Origin: CAVWTN01 sp963757945
Lineage (GTDB): Bacteria > Vulcanimicrobiota > Vulcanimicrobiia > Vulcanimicrobiales > Vulcanimicrobiaceae
NCBI GenBank assembly: GCA_963757945.1
Contig: CAVWTN010000002.1
Coordinates: 744,001-808,000, forward strand
Direction of reading: 5' to 3'
Length of the DNA: 64,000 bases
Shown here: piece by piece, positions 57,366-64,000 of the stretch
Layout of the letters: each line of letters opens with the position of its first letter
Numbering within the stretch: the first letter of the stretch is position 1
Notes under the pieces: generated by a model
Databases searched by the model: none
Told to the model about the DNA's origin: nothing
What the model saw: only the letters and a program-made list of their open reading frames with translations
Program-made: the position numbers and the translations under genes

Positions 57366-57394
57366 TTGTCGCGCTGCAATTCGCGTGATACCAT
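57366..57394 (+). promoter_or_regulatory. Promoter for the small CxxC protein, leaderless
   Basis: TTGTCG and TACCAT (with an upstream TG, extended -10) are 17 bases apart. The ATG at 57403 is 8 bases after the -10 box, so transcription would start at or next to it; no ribosome binding site is visible. Confidence 0.5.
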
Positions 57395-57402
57395 AGCGCC
57401 TT

Positions 57403-57594
57403 ATGTTTGAAGACGACGAACCCGAAGAACACTTCCCGAAACGCTACGTCACGCGGGAAGAGCACGAACGGCTCTATCCGAACGGAATCGTTTTCGACGA
57501 CTGTCCGGTATGCGGGAACGGGCTCGTCGTGCCCGAGGGCGAGCCGCAGATTTGCGCCGACTGTCTGGCGGATGCTGCGTCTCGCTGCGTGTGA
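57403..57594 (+). CDS. Small acidic zinc-ribbon-like protein
   Basis: A 63-residue protein with two CxxC knuckles (DDCPVCGNGLVV and QICADCLAD), probably binding zinc. The N-terminus is acidic (MFEDDEPEEHF) and charged. No family named. The start codon sits at the predicted transcription start, so the mRNA would be leaderless. It stands between tRNA-Ala and a FadR-type regulator. Confidence 0.7.
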   Translation: MFEDDEPEEHFPKRYVTREEHERLYPNGIVFDDCPVCGNGLVVPEGEPQICADCLADAASRCV

Positions 57595-57654
57595 TCGTGA
57601 CGCAGGTTCCGGCCACGGTCGTGGCTGAATCGTGAACCAGGAAGGCGCCCCCTG

Positions 57655-58380
57655 ATGACAGCGACCCTCGATCTTCGCCGCCTATCGATCGCGCCGGTCT
57701 CGCACGACGGCGCGAGCCGGCCGCGTCAGATTGCGGCCCGTCTCCGGGAGAAGTTCCTGGCCGGCTCGCTGCGGCCGGGCGATCGCGTCCCCTCCGAGCG
57801 TGAGCTTGCCGTGGCGCTCCGCGTCAGCCGCGCCGCGCTGCGCGAAGGACTGCGCATTTTGGAAGCCGAGGGGTTGCTCAACGTCGTGCACGGCCGCGGG
57901 ACGTTCGTCGTCAACGTCGTTTCGCGGGCATCCGTCACGCGCGCGACGCTCGGTGCTCCCACCCAAGTCTCAAGAGAGATCCTGGAGCTGACGCACGTGC
58001 GCCGCGTGCTCGAGCCGGAAGCCGCCGCTCTCGCGGCCGCGTTCATTCGCCGGGCTGAAGTGACGGTCTTGCGGAAGATTTGCGCGCGCGGCGCGCTGCT
58101 CGTGAACCGCGAAGCGCCGGATTTCGGGCGGCTGGCGGCGCTCAATCGCAAACTTCACCTCACGATCCTCGCCGCGTCCGGCAACGCTGCGATCGAGCGC
58201 ATCGTCGCGGGCGTGCTGGATTTGCTGGCTGAGAACATGCAGGACTGGTTCTCCAGCCGGGAGCAGGCGTCGACGAGTTGGGCCGAGGATGGACAGCACT
58301 TCCGCATCGTGGACGCGATATCGCGCGGAAATGCCGATGCAGCGCGCTCCCTGATGGCCGATCACCTGGAACACCGCTGA
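57655..58380 (+). CDS. GntR/FadR-family transcriptional regulator (copy 1)
   Basis: A 241-residue regulator. N-terminal winged helix: ARLREKFLAGSLRPGDRVPS, ERELAVALRVSRAALREGLR and ILEAEGLLNVVHGRGTFVV. The helical FCD effector domain has the LEPEAAALAA and DFGRLAALNRKLHLTILAAS segments with metal-type His/Asp positions. ATG with AGGAAGG upstream. A close paralogue lies 1.4 kb downstream. Confidence 0.88.
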   Translation: MTATLDLRRLSIAPVSHDGASRPRQIAARLREKFLAGSLRPGDRVPSERELAVALRVSRAALREGLRILEAEGLLNVVHGRGTFVVNVVSRASVTRATLGAPTQVSREILELTHVRRVLEPEAAALAAAFIRRAEVTVLRKICARGALLVNREAPDFGRLAALNRKLHLTILAASGNAAIERIVAGVLDLLAENMQDWFSSREQASTSWAEDGQHFRIVDAISRGNADAARSLMADHLEHR

Positions 58381-58507
58381 CGTCCACTCGCGGGACCATG
58401 CTCGCGAAGCGAACGCTGAAGAAGCGTCGCTTCCACAAATCCGGACACCGCGTTCACGCCGTTCGTGTATGCTTTCCAATGTCCACTGCGCTCTCGGAGA
58501 AACGTGC

Positions 58508-58927
58508 ATGAAACGAGCGGTCTTCATCCCCGTCGTCGCCGCCGGTTTGCTCGCGGCCGCGCCGCAACCGCGGCCGAAGATCGTCACGGTGCGCGATCGC
58601 GGATGCGGCTGCTGCGAGGGCTGGATCGCCGCGGCGCGGTCAGCCGGCTACACCGTCGAGTTGCAGGACCTCGACCATGACGAGCGGCTGCGGCGCTTTC
58701 ACATCGACGAGGCCCTTTCGAGCTGTCACACGTCGAGCGTTGCCGGCTACCTCGTCGAGGGTCATGTCCCGCTAGCCGCGCTCGCGAAGCTGCTGCACGA
58801 GCGCCCGCGCACGCGCGGGATCGCCGCCCCGGGAATGCCGACGGGGACCCCGGGGATGCCGGGCCCGAAGGTACCGATCCGCGTCGTGTTCCTGGACGCC
58901 CCGGAGCACGTTTACTACGCCGATTAA
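58508..58927 (+). CDS. DUF411 copper-binding-type periplasmic protein
   Basis: A 139-residue exported protein with signal (MKRAVFIPVVAAGLLAAA). DUF411 signatures: VRDRGCGCCEGWIAAARSAG with a CxCC metal motif, ALSSCHTSSVAGYLVEGHVP and PGMPTGTPGMPG. Family members bind copper or other thiophilic metals and accompany copper resistance genes. It lies between two paralogous FadR-type regulators. The ATG at 58508 is preferred as the start of the signal peptide. Confidence 0.85.
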   Translation: MKRAVFIPVVAAGLLAAAPQPRPKIVTVRDRGCGCCEGWIAAARSAGYTVELQDLDHDERLRRFHIDEALSSCHTSSVAGYLVEGHVPLAALAKLLHERPRTRGIAAPGMPTGTPGMPGPKVPIRVVFLDAPEHVYYAD

Positions 58928-59026
58928 GCCCGGCAGCGCAGGCTCATGCGCTTCCGAGTCTAAGAAGCCGATGTACCTCTAGCGAGAGCAAACTCCCGAT
59001 CGATGTGCCACGGAGGCACGCCTCTC

Positions 59027-59752
59027 ATGCCTTCTGCTCTGGATCCACAGCGCTTCGCGATTACGCCGCTGCCGCGGGACGGCAACAGCCGGCCGCACCA
59101 GATCGCCGCGCGGCTTCGCGAGAAATTTCTGGCCGGTTCGCTTCGGCCCGGCGACCGCGTCCCTGCCGAACGCGAGCTCGCGGGGGCGCTGCACGTCAGC
59201 CGCACCGCGTTGCGCGAAGGCTTGCGGATCCTCGAGGCCGAGGGGCTGCTCAACGTCGTGCACGGCCGCGGGACGTTCGTCGTCAACGTCCGCTCTCGCG
59301 CCTCGGTCACTCGCGCGAGCATCGGGGCGCCGACGATCATCTCCAAAGAGATCCACGATCTGATGCGCGTCCGCCACATCCTCGAGCCCGAAGCTGCGGC
59401 TTTGGCCGCGCAACACATCCGCCGGGGCGAGGCGACCGCGCTGCGCAAGGTCAACGAACGCGGCACGTTGCTGGCAAGCCGCGCAACGCCGGATTTCGAA
59501 CGGCTGGCGGCGCTCAATCGAAAGTTTCACCTGACGATCCTGGCCGCATCCGGCAACGCGGCGATCGAACGCATCGTCGCCGGCATCTTCGATTTGCTCG
59601 CGGAGAACAGCGACCTCTTCATTCGGCGCGAAGAGTGGGCCCTGCGGAGTTGGGCCGGCGACGGCGATCACGCCCGCATCGTCCAGGCAATCGTGACGGG
59701 CGATTCGGAGACGGCTCGCGCGCTGATGGCCCACCACCTCGAGTACGGCTAG
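59027..59752 (+). CDS. GntR/FadR-family transcriptional regulator (copy 2)
   Basis: A 241-residue paralogue of the gene at 57655, with nearly the same winged helix (IAARLREKFLAGSLRPGDRV; ILEAEGLLNVVHGRGTFVV) and FCD domain (DFERLAALNRKFHLTILAAS). Differences gather at the N-terminus and the C-terminal quarter, so ligand choice may differ while DNA targets are alike. ATG at 59027; the frame extends a few codons upstream. Confidence 0.88.
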   Translation: MPSALDPQRFAITPLPRDGNSRPHQIAARLREKFLAGSLRPGDRVPAERELAGALHVSRTALREGLRILEAEGLLNVVHGRGTFVVNVRSRASVTRASIGAPTIISKEIHDLMRVRHILEPEAAALAAQHIRRGEATALRKVNERGTLLASRATPDFERLAALNRKFHLTILAASGNAAIERIVAGIFDLLAENSDLFIRREEWALRSWAGDGDHARIVQAIVTGDSETARALMAHHLEYG

Positions 59753-59753
59753 A

Positions 59754-60095
59754 TCAGCGTTTGAACGCGAAGTACACCGCGCCGATCAGGAAGGCGTACG
59801 AGACCAAGTAATTCCAGCGAATCTGCTCCTTGAAGACCAGGAACGCGAAGATCGTGAAGACGACGAGCGTGATGCACTCCTGGGTGATCTTCAGCTGCGT
59901 CAGCGTGAACGTCCCGTAGCCGATTCGATTCGCCGGAACCTGAAATGCGTATTCGAAGAGCGCGATGCCCCAGCTAAGCAAGATCGCGAGGATCAGCGGG
60001 CGGCTGGGTTGTTTGAGGTGCCCGTACCAGGCTACGGTCATGAAGATGTTCGAGACGATCAAGAGTCCGATCGTCCAGAGGCGCGTCGTGGTCAT
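59754..60095 (-). CDS. DUF486/DMT-family small membrane protein
   Basis: A 113-residue four-helix membrane protein of the DUF486 family: WTIGLLIVSNIFMTVAWYGH, the LSWGIALFEYAFQVPANRIG motif, LTQLKITQECITLVVFTIFA and the closing VSYAFLIGAVYFAFKR. Transport activity is assumed from the small-multidrug-like fold only. Convergent with the regulator, whose stop is 1 base away. Confidence 0.85.
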   Translation of the reverse strand: MTTTRLWTIGLLIVSNIFMTVAWYGHLKQPSRPLILAILLSWGIALFEYAFQVPANRIGYGTFTLTQLKITQECITLVVFTIFAFLVFKEQIRWNYLVSYAFLIGAVYFAFKR

Positions 60096-60185
60096 GTTCC
60101 CCTATATCGATGCGTTTAGGACGAACCAAACCTGGCTCCGGCGAAACGCCGCTGGGAAGACGACTGCCCCCGAAAGGATGCGCCC

Positions 60186-60638
60186 GTGCCGTTCGAGAGC
60201 CGCCTCTTTGTCAAGACATCCCTCGTTGGTCTAGCGCTGACGTTCCTACTCGGAGCCTGCATGCTGACCGCCGAAGCCCTCGGGCGCCCGCTCCCGCCGG
60301 TCATCTCGGTCGAGCACGCGCATCTGGGCTTCGTCGGGTGGCTCGTGAACCTCGTCATCGGGATCGCGCTGTGGTTCTTGCCGCTCAACCGCGAGGCGTT
60401 TCCCCAGACGCAGGGACGCTATCCCCGCCGCCTCCCCGAGACGATCTTCATCTTGCTCAATGGCGGGCTCGCGATACGACTCGTCGCAGAACCACTCGCA
60501 CGAGCCGGCGCGCCGCCGTTCGCGGTGCCGCTCGTCATCGCTTCGGCGATCGGCCAGTTCGCCGCCATCGTCCTATTCGGCTACATCGCCTGGCAGCGCG
60601 TTCGCCGGCCCCCAAACCCCGCTCCGGGCGTCCGGTGA
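60186..60638 (+). CDS. Histidine-containing four-helix membrane protein
   Basis: A 150-residue membrane protein with four hydrophobic segments. The pattern ISVEHAHLGFVGWLVNLVIG resembles the heme-copper oxidase/NnrS-like helix that carries metal or heme histidines. A GTG start and a GTGA overlap with the next gene make a two-gene unit. No exact family; possibly a truncated oxidase-type subunit. Confidence 0.6.
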   Translation: MPFESRLFVKTSLVGLALTFLLGACMLTAEALGRPLPPVISVEHAHLGFVGWLVNLVIGIALWFLPLNREAFPQTQGRYPRRLPETIFILLNGGLAIRLVAEPLARAGAPPFAVPLVIASAIGQFAAIVLFGYIAWQRVRRPPNPAPGVR

Positions 60639-61882
60639 GAGCGAGCAAGGCGCGCCTCTGGATCCCGCCGGCGGGCCTGGTCGCAGGGTTCCTGGCCTAT
60701 GGCCTATCGTGGCTGATTTTGGCGAGCGCCGCCCTGCGGGGGTCGCTGAGTTTCGGGCTCGAGTTGGCCTGGGTTCACGTGGTCGCGCTCGGCTGGATCA
60801 CGACGATCGCGCTCGCCATCCTCATTCACGTCATCCGCGCCTTTGCGGACGTCCAATGGGTCCACGAAGCGCTCGCGCGCGCATCGATTCCCGTCTTCGC
60901 GCTCGGGGCAGCCGTCTTGGCGGCCGGATTCGCCTTCGACTCGCCTGCCGTCTTGCCGCTCGGGGGCAGCATCGTCAGCATTGCTTTCGCGGCATACGCG
61001 TTCGCAGCGCTCCGAACGCTCGCACGCGCCGGGCCACAGCGACGGGAACGCGCGATCGCCGCCGCGCTCGCGCTCACCCTGATCGTCCTCGGCGTCACGG
61101 CCGGCCTGGGCTATGCGTTCACGTTTGCGCTCGGTCCCGGCCTCTTCATCGCGCTCCTTCGCCTCGCGCCGGCGCACGCGCTGCTCGGCATCGCCGGTTG
61201 GCTCACGATCCTCACGACGGGCGTCTCAACGCGCACGTTCCGGCCGATCTTCCGCGCGAAATCGCGCTTCGTTCTCGCCCACGTCGCGATCGGCGGCCTG
61301 CTGCTTGCCGGAAGCATCTCGGGGGCGCTCGCAATCGCGCTGGAATCGGGCTCGTGGCTCGATCTGAGTTTGCTTGCGATCGGCACCGGAGCGCTCGCCT
61401 ACGTGCTCGACGGCTTCGACATCGCTCGGCGGGCGGTGAACCCGCATCGGCCGCCCCAAGCGTTCGTGGCGGCGGCGCTGGCGTGGCTGCTGGTCTCGCT
61501 CGCGCTCGTCGCGGCGGGCCGGTTCGGCGCGGCGACGATGCCCGCGGCGATCTTCGTGGCGCTGGCCGGTTGGGTCGGGCAAATGGTGAACGCGCACCTG
61601 CACCACATCGGCATCCGCGTGCTGGCAACGATGGTGCTCGGCGAGGACGACGAAACCCGGCCGCAGGCTCTGCTCGAACCGCGCTTGAGCTGGCTGACGT
61701 TCGTGACCGCACAACTCGCAGTGCTGCTCGGAGCGATCGGCGTCGCGACCGCGCGCACGGACCTGCTCGGCGTCGCGGGTCTCGCCGGATTTGCCGCCTT
61801 CCTGATTCTCGGGGCGAACGCCCTGTTCGCGCGGGGTGCCGCGCGGCGGCTCCTGCTCCTCGGCGCTGCCGAGCAGCCCTGA
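60635..61882 (+). CDS. Large histidine-containing polytopic membrane protein
   Basis: A 415-residue protein with about twelve hydrophobic segments. Candidate ligand histidines occur in LELAWVHVVALGWITTIALA with ILIHVI, in LAPAHALLGIAGWLTILT and in MVNAHLHHIGIRVLATM. These repeats recall heme-copper-oxidase- or NnrS-like proteins. GTG start overlapping the previous gene. Followed by narI. Function unknown; a respiratory or NO/copper role is a guess. Confidence 0.6.
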   Translation: MRASKARLWIPPAGLVAGFLAYGLSWLILASAALRGSLSFGLELAWVHVVALGWITTIALAILIHVIRAFADVQWVHEALARASIPVFALGAAVLAAGFAFDSPAVLPLGGSIVSIAFAAYAFAALRTLARAGPQRRERAIAAALALTLIVLGVTAGLGYAFTFALGPGLFIALLRLAPAHALLGIAGWLTILTTGVSTRTFRPIFRAKSRFVLAHVAIGGLLLAGSISGALAIALESGSWLDLSLLAIGTGALAYVLDGFDIARRAVNPHRPPQAFVAAALAWLLVSLALVAAGRFGAATMPAAIFVALAGWVGQMVNAHLHHIGIRVLATMVLGEDDETRPQALLEPRLSWLTFVTAQLAVLLGAIGVATARTDLLGVAGLAGFAAFLILGANALFARGAARRLLLLGAAEQP

Positions 61883-61924
61883 CGTTCACAGGCTCTTCAT
61901 CCGGAGCCGCATAATCGTACTGCG

Positions 61925-62632
61925 ATGACCTCTAGCCCATTGACGATCGCCATGTGGGTCGTGTTTCCTTACCTGTGCCTGCTGATCTCGACCGGTGGCC
62001 ACATTTGGCGTTTCCGGGCCGACGGTTTCCAATGGTCGAACCGTACGATCAAGGCCGACGAGAAACGCTCGCTGGGCCTGGGCAGCGCGCTCTTCCACTA
62101 CGGCATCATCGCCTCGATGGCCGGCCACGCGCTGGGGCTGCTCGTCCCCGCGTCGCTCGTGACGGCGGCGGGTGAGGATCCCCATCTCTATCGCGTGTTC
62201 GCGGTCGGCGGCGGCGCCGTCGCCGGGACGCTGAGCGCCGTCGGGCTCGCGATCCTGATGTATCGCCGCCTGACGAACAAGCATCTGCGTAAACGGACGA
62301 CCGGTCTCGACGGTCTCTCCTACGCGCTGCTCGGCATCATCATCATCCTGGGCCTGTGCGAGACCGCCTTCGTGAACTTGTTCGGCGCCGGCTACGATTT
62401 CCGCGCGACGGTGAGCGTCTGGTTCCGCGGGCTGCTCACGCTCTCGCCCAAGCCCGAGCTCATCGCGGGCGCGCCCTTCTTCTTGCAAGCGCACGTGATC
62501 GCGGGCTTGCTCCTGTGCACGATCTGGCCGTTCACGCGCCTGGTGCACACCTGGAGCGCGCCGGCCGAATCGCTCTGGAAGCCGTCCGTCTACCGCAGCC
62601 GCTTCGCACGGGAACAAACCACCGAAGCCTAA
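61925..62632 (+). CDS. narI: Respiratory nitrate reductase gamma subunit (cytochrome b)
   Basis: A 235-residue five-helix di-heme cytochrome b. The N-terminal ligand pair lies in LFHYGIIASMAGHALGLLVP, and the C-terminal pair in FFLQAHVIAGLLLCTIWPFTRLVH, matching NarI. It would pass electrons from quinol to a NarGH-type enzyme. No narG, H or J is in the window, so the gene is isolated or its partner genes lie elsewhere. A CATAAT box 9 bases before the ATG suggests a leaderless mRNA. Confidence 0.85.
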   Translation: MTSSPLTIAMWVVFPYLCLLISTGGHIWRFRADGFQWSNRTIKADEKRSLGLGSALFHYGIIASMAGHALGLLVPASLVTAAGEDPHLYRVFAVGGGAVAGTLSAVGLAILMYRRLTNKHLRKRTTGLDGLSYALLGIIIILGLCETAFVNLFGAGYDFRATVSVWFRGLLTLSPKPELIAGAPFFLQAHVIAGLLLCTIWPFTRLVHTWSAPAESLWKPSVYRSRFAREQTTEA

Positions 62633-62644
62633 CAGGCCCCCGGC

Positions 62645-62674
62645 TTCGCCAAGCTCACCCTTCGACACGAAGGG
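62645..62674 (+). terminator. Hairpin after narI
   Basis: CCCTTCG and CGAAGGG pair perfectly around ACA (62658-62674), 25 bases after the narI stop, preceded by a CTTCGCCAAGCTCA word of the dispersed-repeat type seen near cbbX. No T tract follows. Confidence 0.4.
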
Positions 62675-62716
62675 CGAAGGCGAACGCGACCGCCGCTATC
62701 GAAGCACGGCGTTACG

Positions 62717-63943
62717 ATGGATTCCACGCGCGTTGCCAGCCACGGGCCAAATCGCGCGATCGTGATTCTCGGCGTGCTCGCGCTGATCGCGCTTGCGATC
62801 GCCGGCGGCAGCTATTACGTCCGCCGCGCGGGCGCCGTCCCCGCGAACGAAGTGCGCTTGAGCGGGCGCCTGGAGAGCGACCGTACGGACGTCGCCTCCA
62901 AAGCCTCGGGGCGGGTCATCGAAGTGACCGTGCGGGAGGGCGCGCTCGTACGCCGGGGGCAGATCCTCGCGCGGCTCCAAGACGACGAACGCGCCGCGGC
63001 CGTCGCAGCCGCAACCGCGAAGCTCGCGGCGGCCGAGCGCAGCGCGAGCAGCGCGCACGCCGAGCCGGGCGTCCTCGGGCGGCAACTGCACGAGAGCGAA
63101 CTCGGCCAGGGGCAAGCGACGCTCGATGCCTCGAGCCGCGTGGCGCAAGCTCAAGCGGCGCTCTCGGCAGCCCGCGCCCAACTCGAACTCGCGCAAGCTC
63201 AGGCCGTCCAGGCCCGCGCGGATCTCGAACTCGCGGAACGCGATCGCGTGCGCGCCGATTCGCTCGTGCGCAGCGGCGACGTCTCCGAGCAGAGCGCAGA
63301 CCAGGCGCGCACGCGCGCCGTCTCCGCCCGCGCCGTGGTCGCGGCGCGCGAGGCGTCGATCGTCGCCGCCCAGCGCGGCGTCGAGAGCGCGCAAGCCGGC
63401 CTCGAACTCGCGCGCGCGACCTCGTTCAACCCGCAAATTCGCGCGGCGCAATCCTCAGCCGTCCGGCAGCAGATCGGCCAATCGCGCTCGCAAGCCGCCG
63501 GCGCCGACGCGCAAGTCGCGGCCGCCCGCGCCGAACGCGCGCAGGCGCTGGCGGCGGCGGCGGACCTGATCGTGCGCAGCCCGCTCGACGGCGTCGTGAC
63601 GGTGCGCGCCGTCGAACCGGGCGCCGTCGTCGCACCGGGCCGCATTCTGCTGAGCATCATCGACCCGAACGCGGTCTACATGCGCGGCTTCGTTTCCGAA
63701 GGCGAGATCGGGCGCGTGCGCGTCGGCCAGCACGCAAACGTCTTCCTCGACAGCGCGCCGAATCAGGCGCTCGCGGGGCACGTTGCCTCCATCGACGCAG
63801 AAGCCTCGTTCACGCCGGAAAACGTGTACTTCAAGAACGATCGCGTGCGTCAGGTCTTCGGCGTGCGCATCGATATCGAACATCCGGCGGGTTTCGCGAA
63901 GCCGGGCATGCCGGTGGACGGCACCATCCTGTTGGATCGCTGA
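62717..63943 (+). CDS. HlyD/YbhG-type efflux periplasmic adaptor
   Basis: A 408-residue membrane-fusion protein. One N-terminal anchor (AIVILGVLALIALAIAGGSY) is followed by a lipoyl-like half (SGRVIEVTVREGALVRRGQI). A long Ala/Gln-rich coiled coil covers about 90-290 (SRVAQAQAALSAARAQLELA repeats), and a barrel half (RSPLDGVVTVRAVEPGAVV; FVSEGEIGRVRVGQHANVF) ends the protein. ATG start. It pairs with the ABC ATPase beginning at 63947, as in YbhGFSR-type exporters. Confidence 0.88.
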   Translation: MDSTRVASHGPNRAIVILGVLALIALAIAGGSYYVRRAGAVPANEVRLSGRLESDRTDVASKASGRVIEVTVREGALVRRGQILARLQDDERAAAVAAATAKLAAAERSASSAHAEPGVLGRQLHESELGQGQATLDASSRVAQAQAALSAARAQLELAQAQAVQARADLELAERDRVRADSLVRSGDVSEQSADQARTRAVSARAVVAAREASIVAAQRGVESAQAGLELARATSFNPQIRAAQSSAVRQQIGQSRSQAAGADAQVAAARAERAQALAAAADLIVRSPLDGVVTVRAVEPGAVVAPGRILLSIIDPNAVYMRGFVSEGEIGRVRVGQHANVFLDSAPNQALAGHVASIDAEASFTPENVYFKNDRVRQVFGVRIDIEHPAGFAKPGMPVDGTILLDR

Positions 63944-63946
63944 GGG

Positions 63947-64000
63947 ATGGGCGGCGAGCCCGTCATCCGCGCGCGCGGACTCGTGAAATCCTACGGCGCC
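63947..64000 (+). CDS. ABC transporter ATPase (3' truncated by window)
   Basis: Only 18 codons are in the window: MGGEPVIRARGLVKSYGA, the start of an ABC ATPase with the A-loop Tyr. The GAGGG before the ATG is the ribosome binding site and it follows the adaptor gene by 3 bases, so it belongs to the same exporter operon. Confidence 0.75.
   Translation, partial: MGGEPVIRARGLVKSYGA

Overview
This is a GC-rich bacterial chromosome segment (third codon positions almost always G or C) with dense, often 4-bp-overlapping genes (ATGA, GTGA, TTGA), frequent GTG and TTG starts and probably two CTG starts. The gene mix suggests an aerobic, metabolically versatile soil or rock bacterium outside the well-studied phyla. 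CbbX (activase of red-type form I RuBisCO), the coproheme-dependent HemQ pathway, PhaQ-type PHA control, leucine catabolism and a copper-binding DUF411 protein would fit Candidatus Eremiobacterota (WPS-2) or a neighbouring lineage. That placement is inference; no rRNA gene is present to confirm it. No CRISPR array, insertion sequence, prophage or plasmid function was seen.

Layout. 1-5.1 kb: the 3' part of cbbX, then hemQ, panE, dut, nrdR, a DUF5679 zinc-ribbon gene and dprA. 5.1-8.05 kb: an AT-richer gene-poor stretch with RNA-like hairpins, then a large modular secreted lipoprotein closed by a bidirectional terminator. 8-20.1 kb: a PAS/GAF/GGDEF/EAL protein, rlmH, argS-aldehyde dehydrogenase, AI-2E-type exporter/GNAT/hisC, a small lipoprotein, and a pyrK-pyrD-pyrF-pyrE operon. 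20.2-25.5 kb: small membrane genes, then an ECF sigma, putative anti-sigma, OmpR regulator, histidine kinase and DUF4097-like chain. 25.5-28.3 kb: GNAT, metallo-beta-lactamase-fold protein and a PHA granule cluster (phaJ, phaQ, phasin). 28.3-31 kb: a DUF1501/DUF1800 pair.

31-44 kb: leucine/isovalerate catabolism split into two blocks (mccB-EamA; methylglutaconyl-CoA hydratase, mccA, HMG-CoA lyase). Between them lie a Uma2 nuclease, a peptide/glutathione-type ABC importer without ATPases, and a molybdopterin oxidoreductase with its cytochrome b. 43.9-46.8 kb: purE-purK-cupin-SHGG duplication protein. 46.8-50 kb: an SDR fusion and a tandem run of four small membrane proteins. 50-57.1 kb: M48 and S53 peptidases, a Zur-like regulator with a zinc-type ABC importer, and a DUF4331 protein split into two genes. 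57.2-64 kb: tRNA-Ala, paralogous FadR-type regulators flanking DUF411, a DUF486 transporter-like protein, a His-rich membrane pair followed by narI, and an efflux HlyD protein with the start of its ABC ATPase.

The least explained items are the four-gene membrane-protein array with repeated Shine-Dalgarno hairpins, the SDR with a Glu-Pro-Ala linker and novel C-terminal domain, the internally duplicated SHGG protein, the split DUF4331 pair, the ArgRS without a HIGH motif, and the phaQ promoter whose palindromes sit exactly on the promoter elements.
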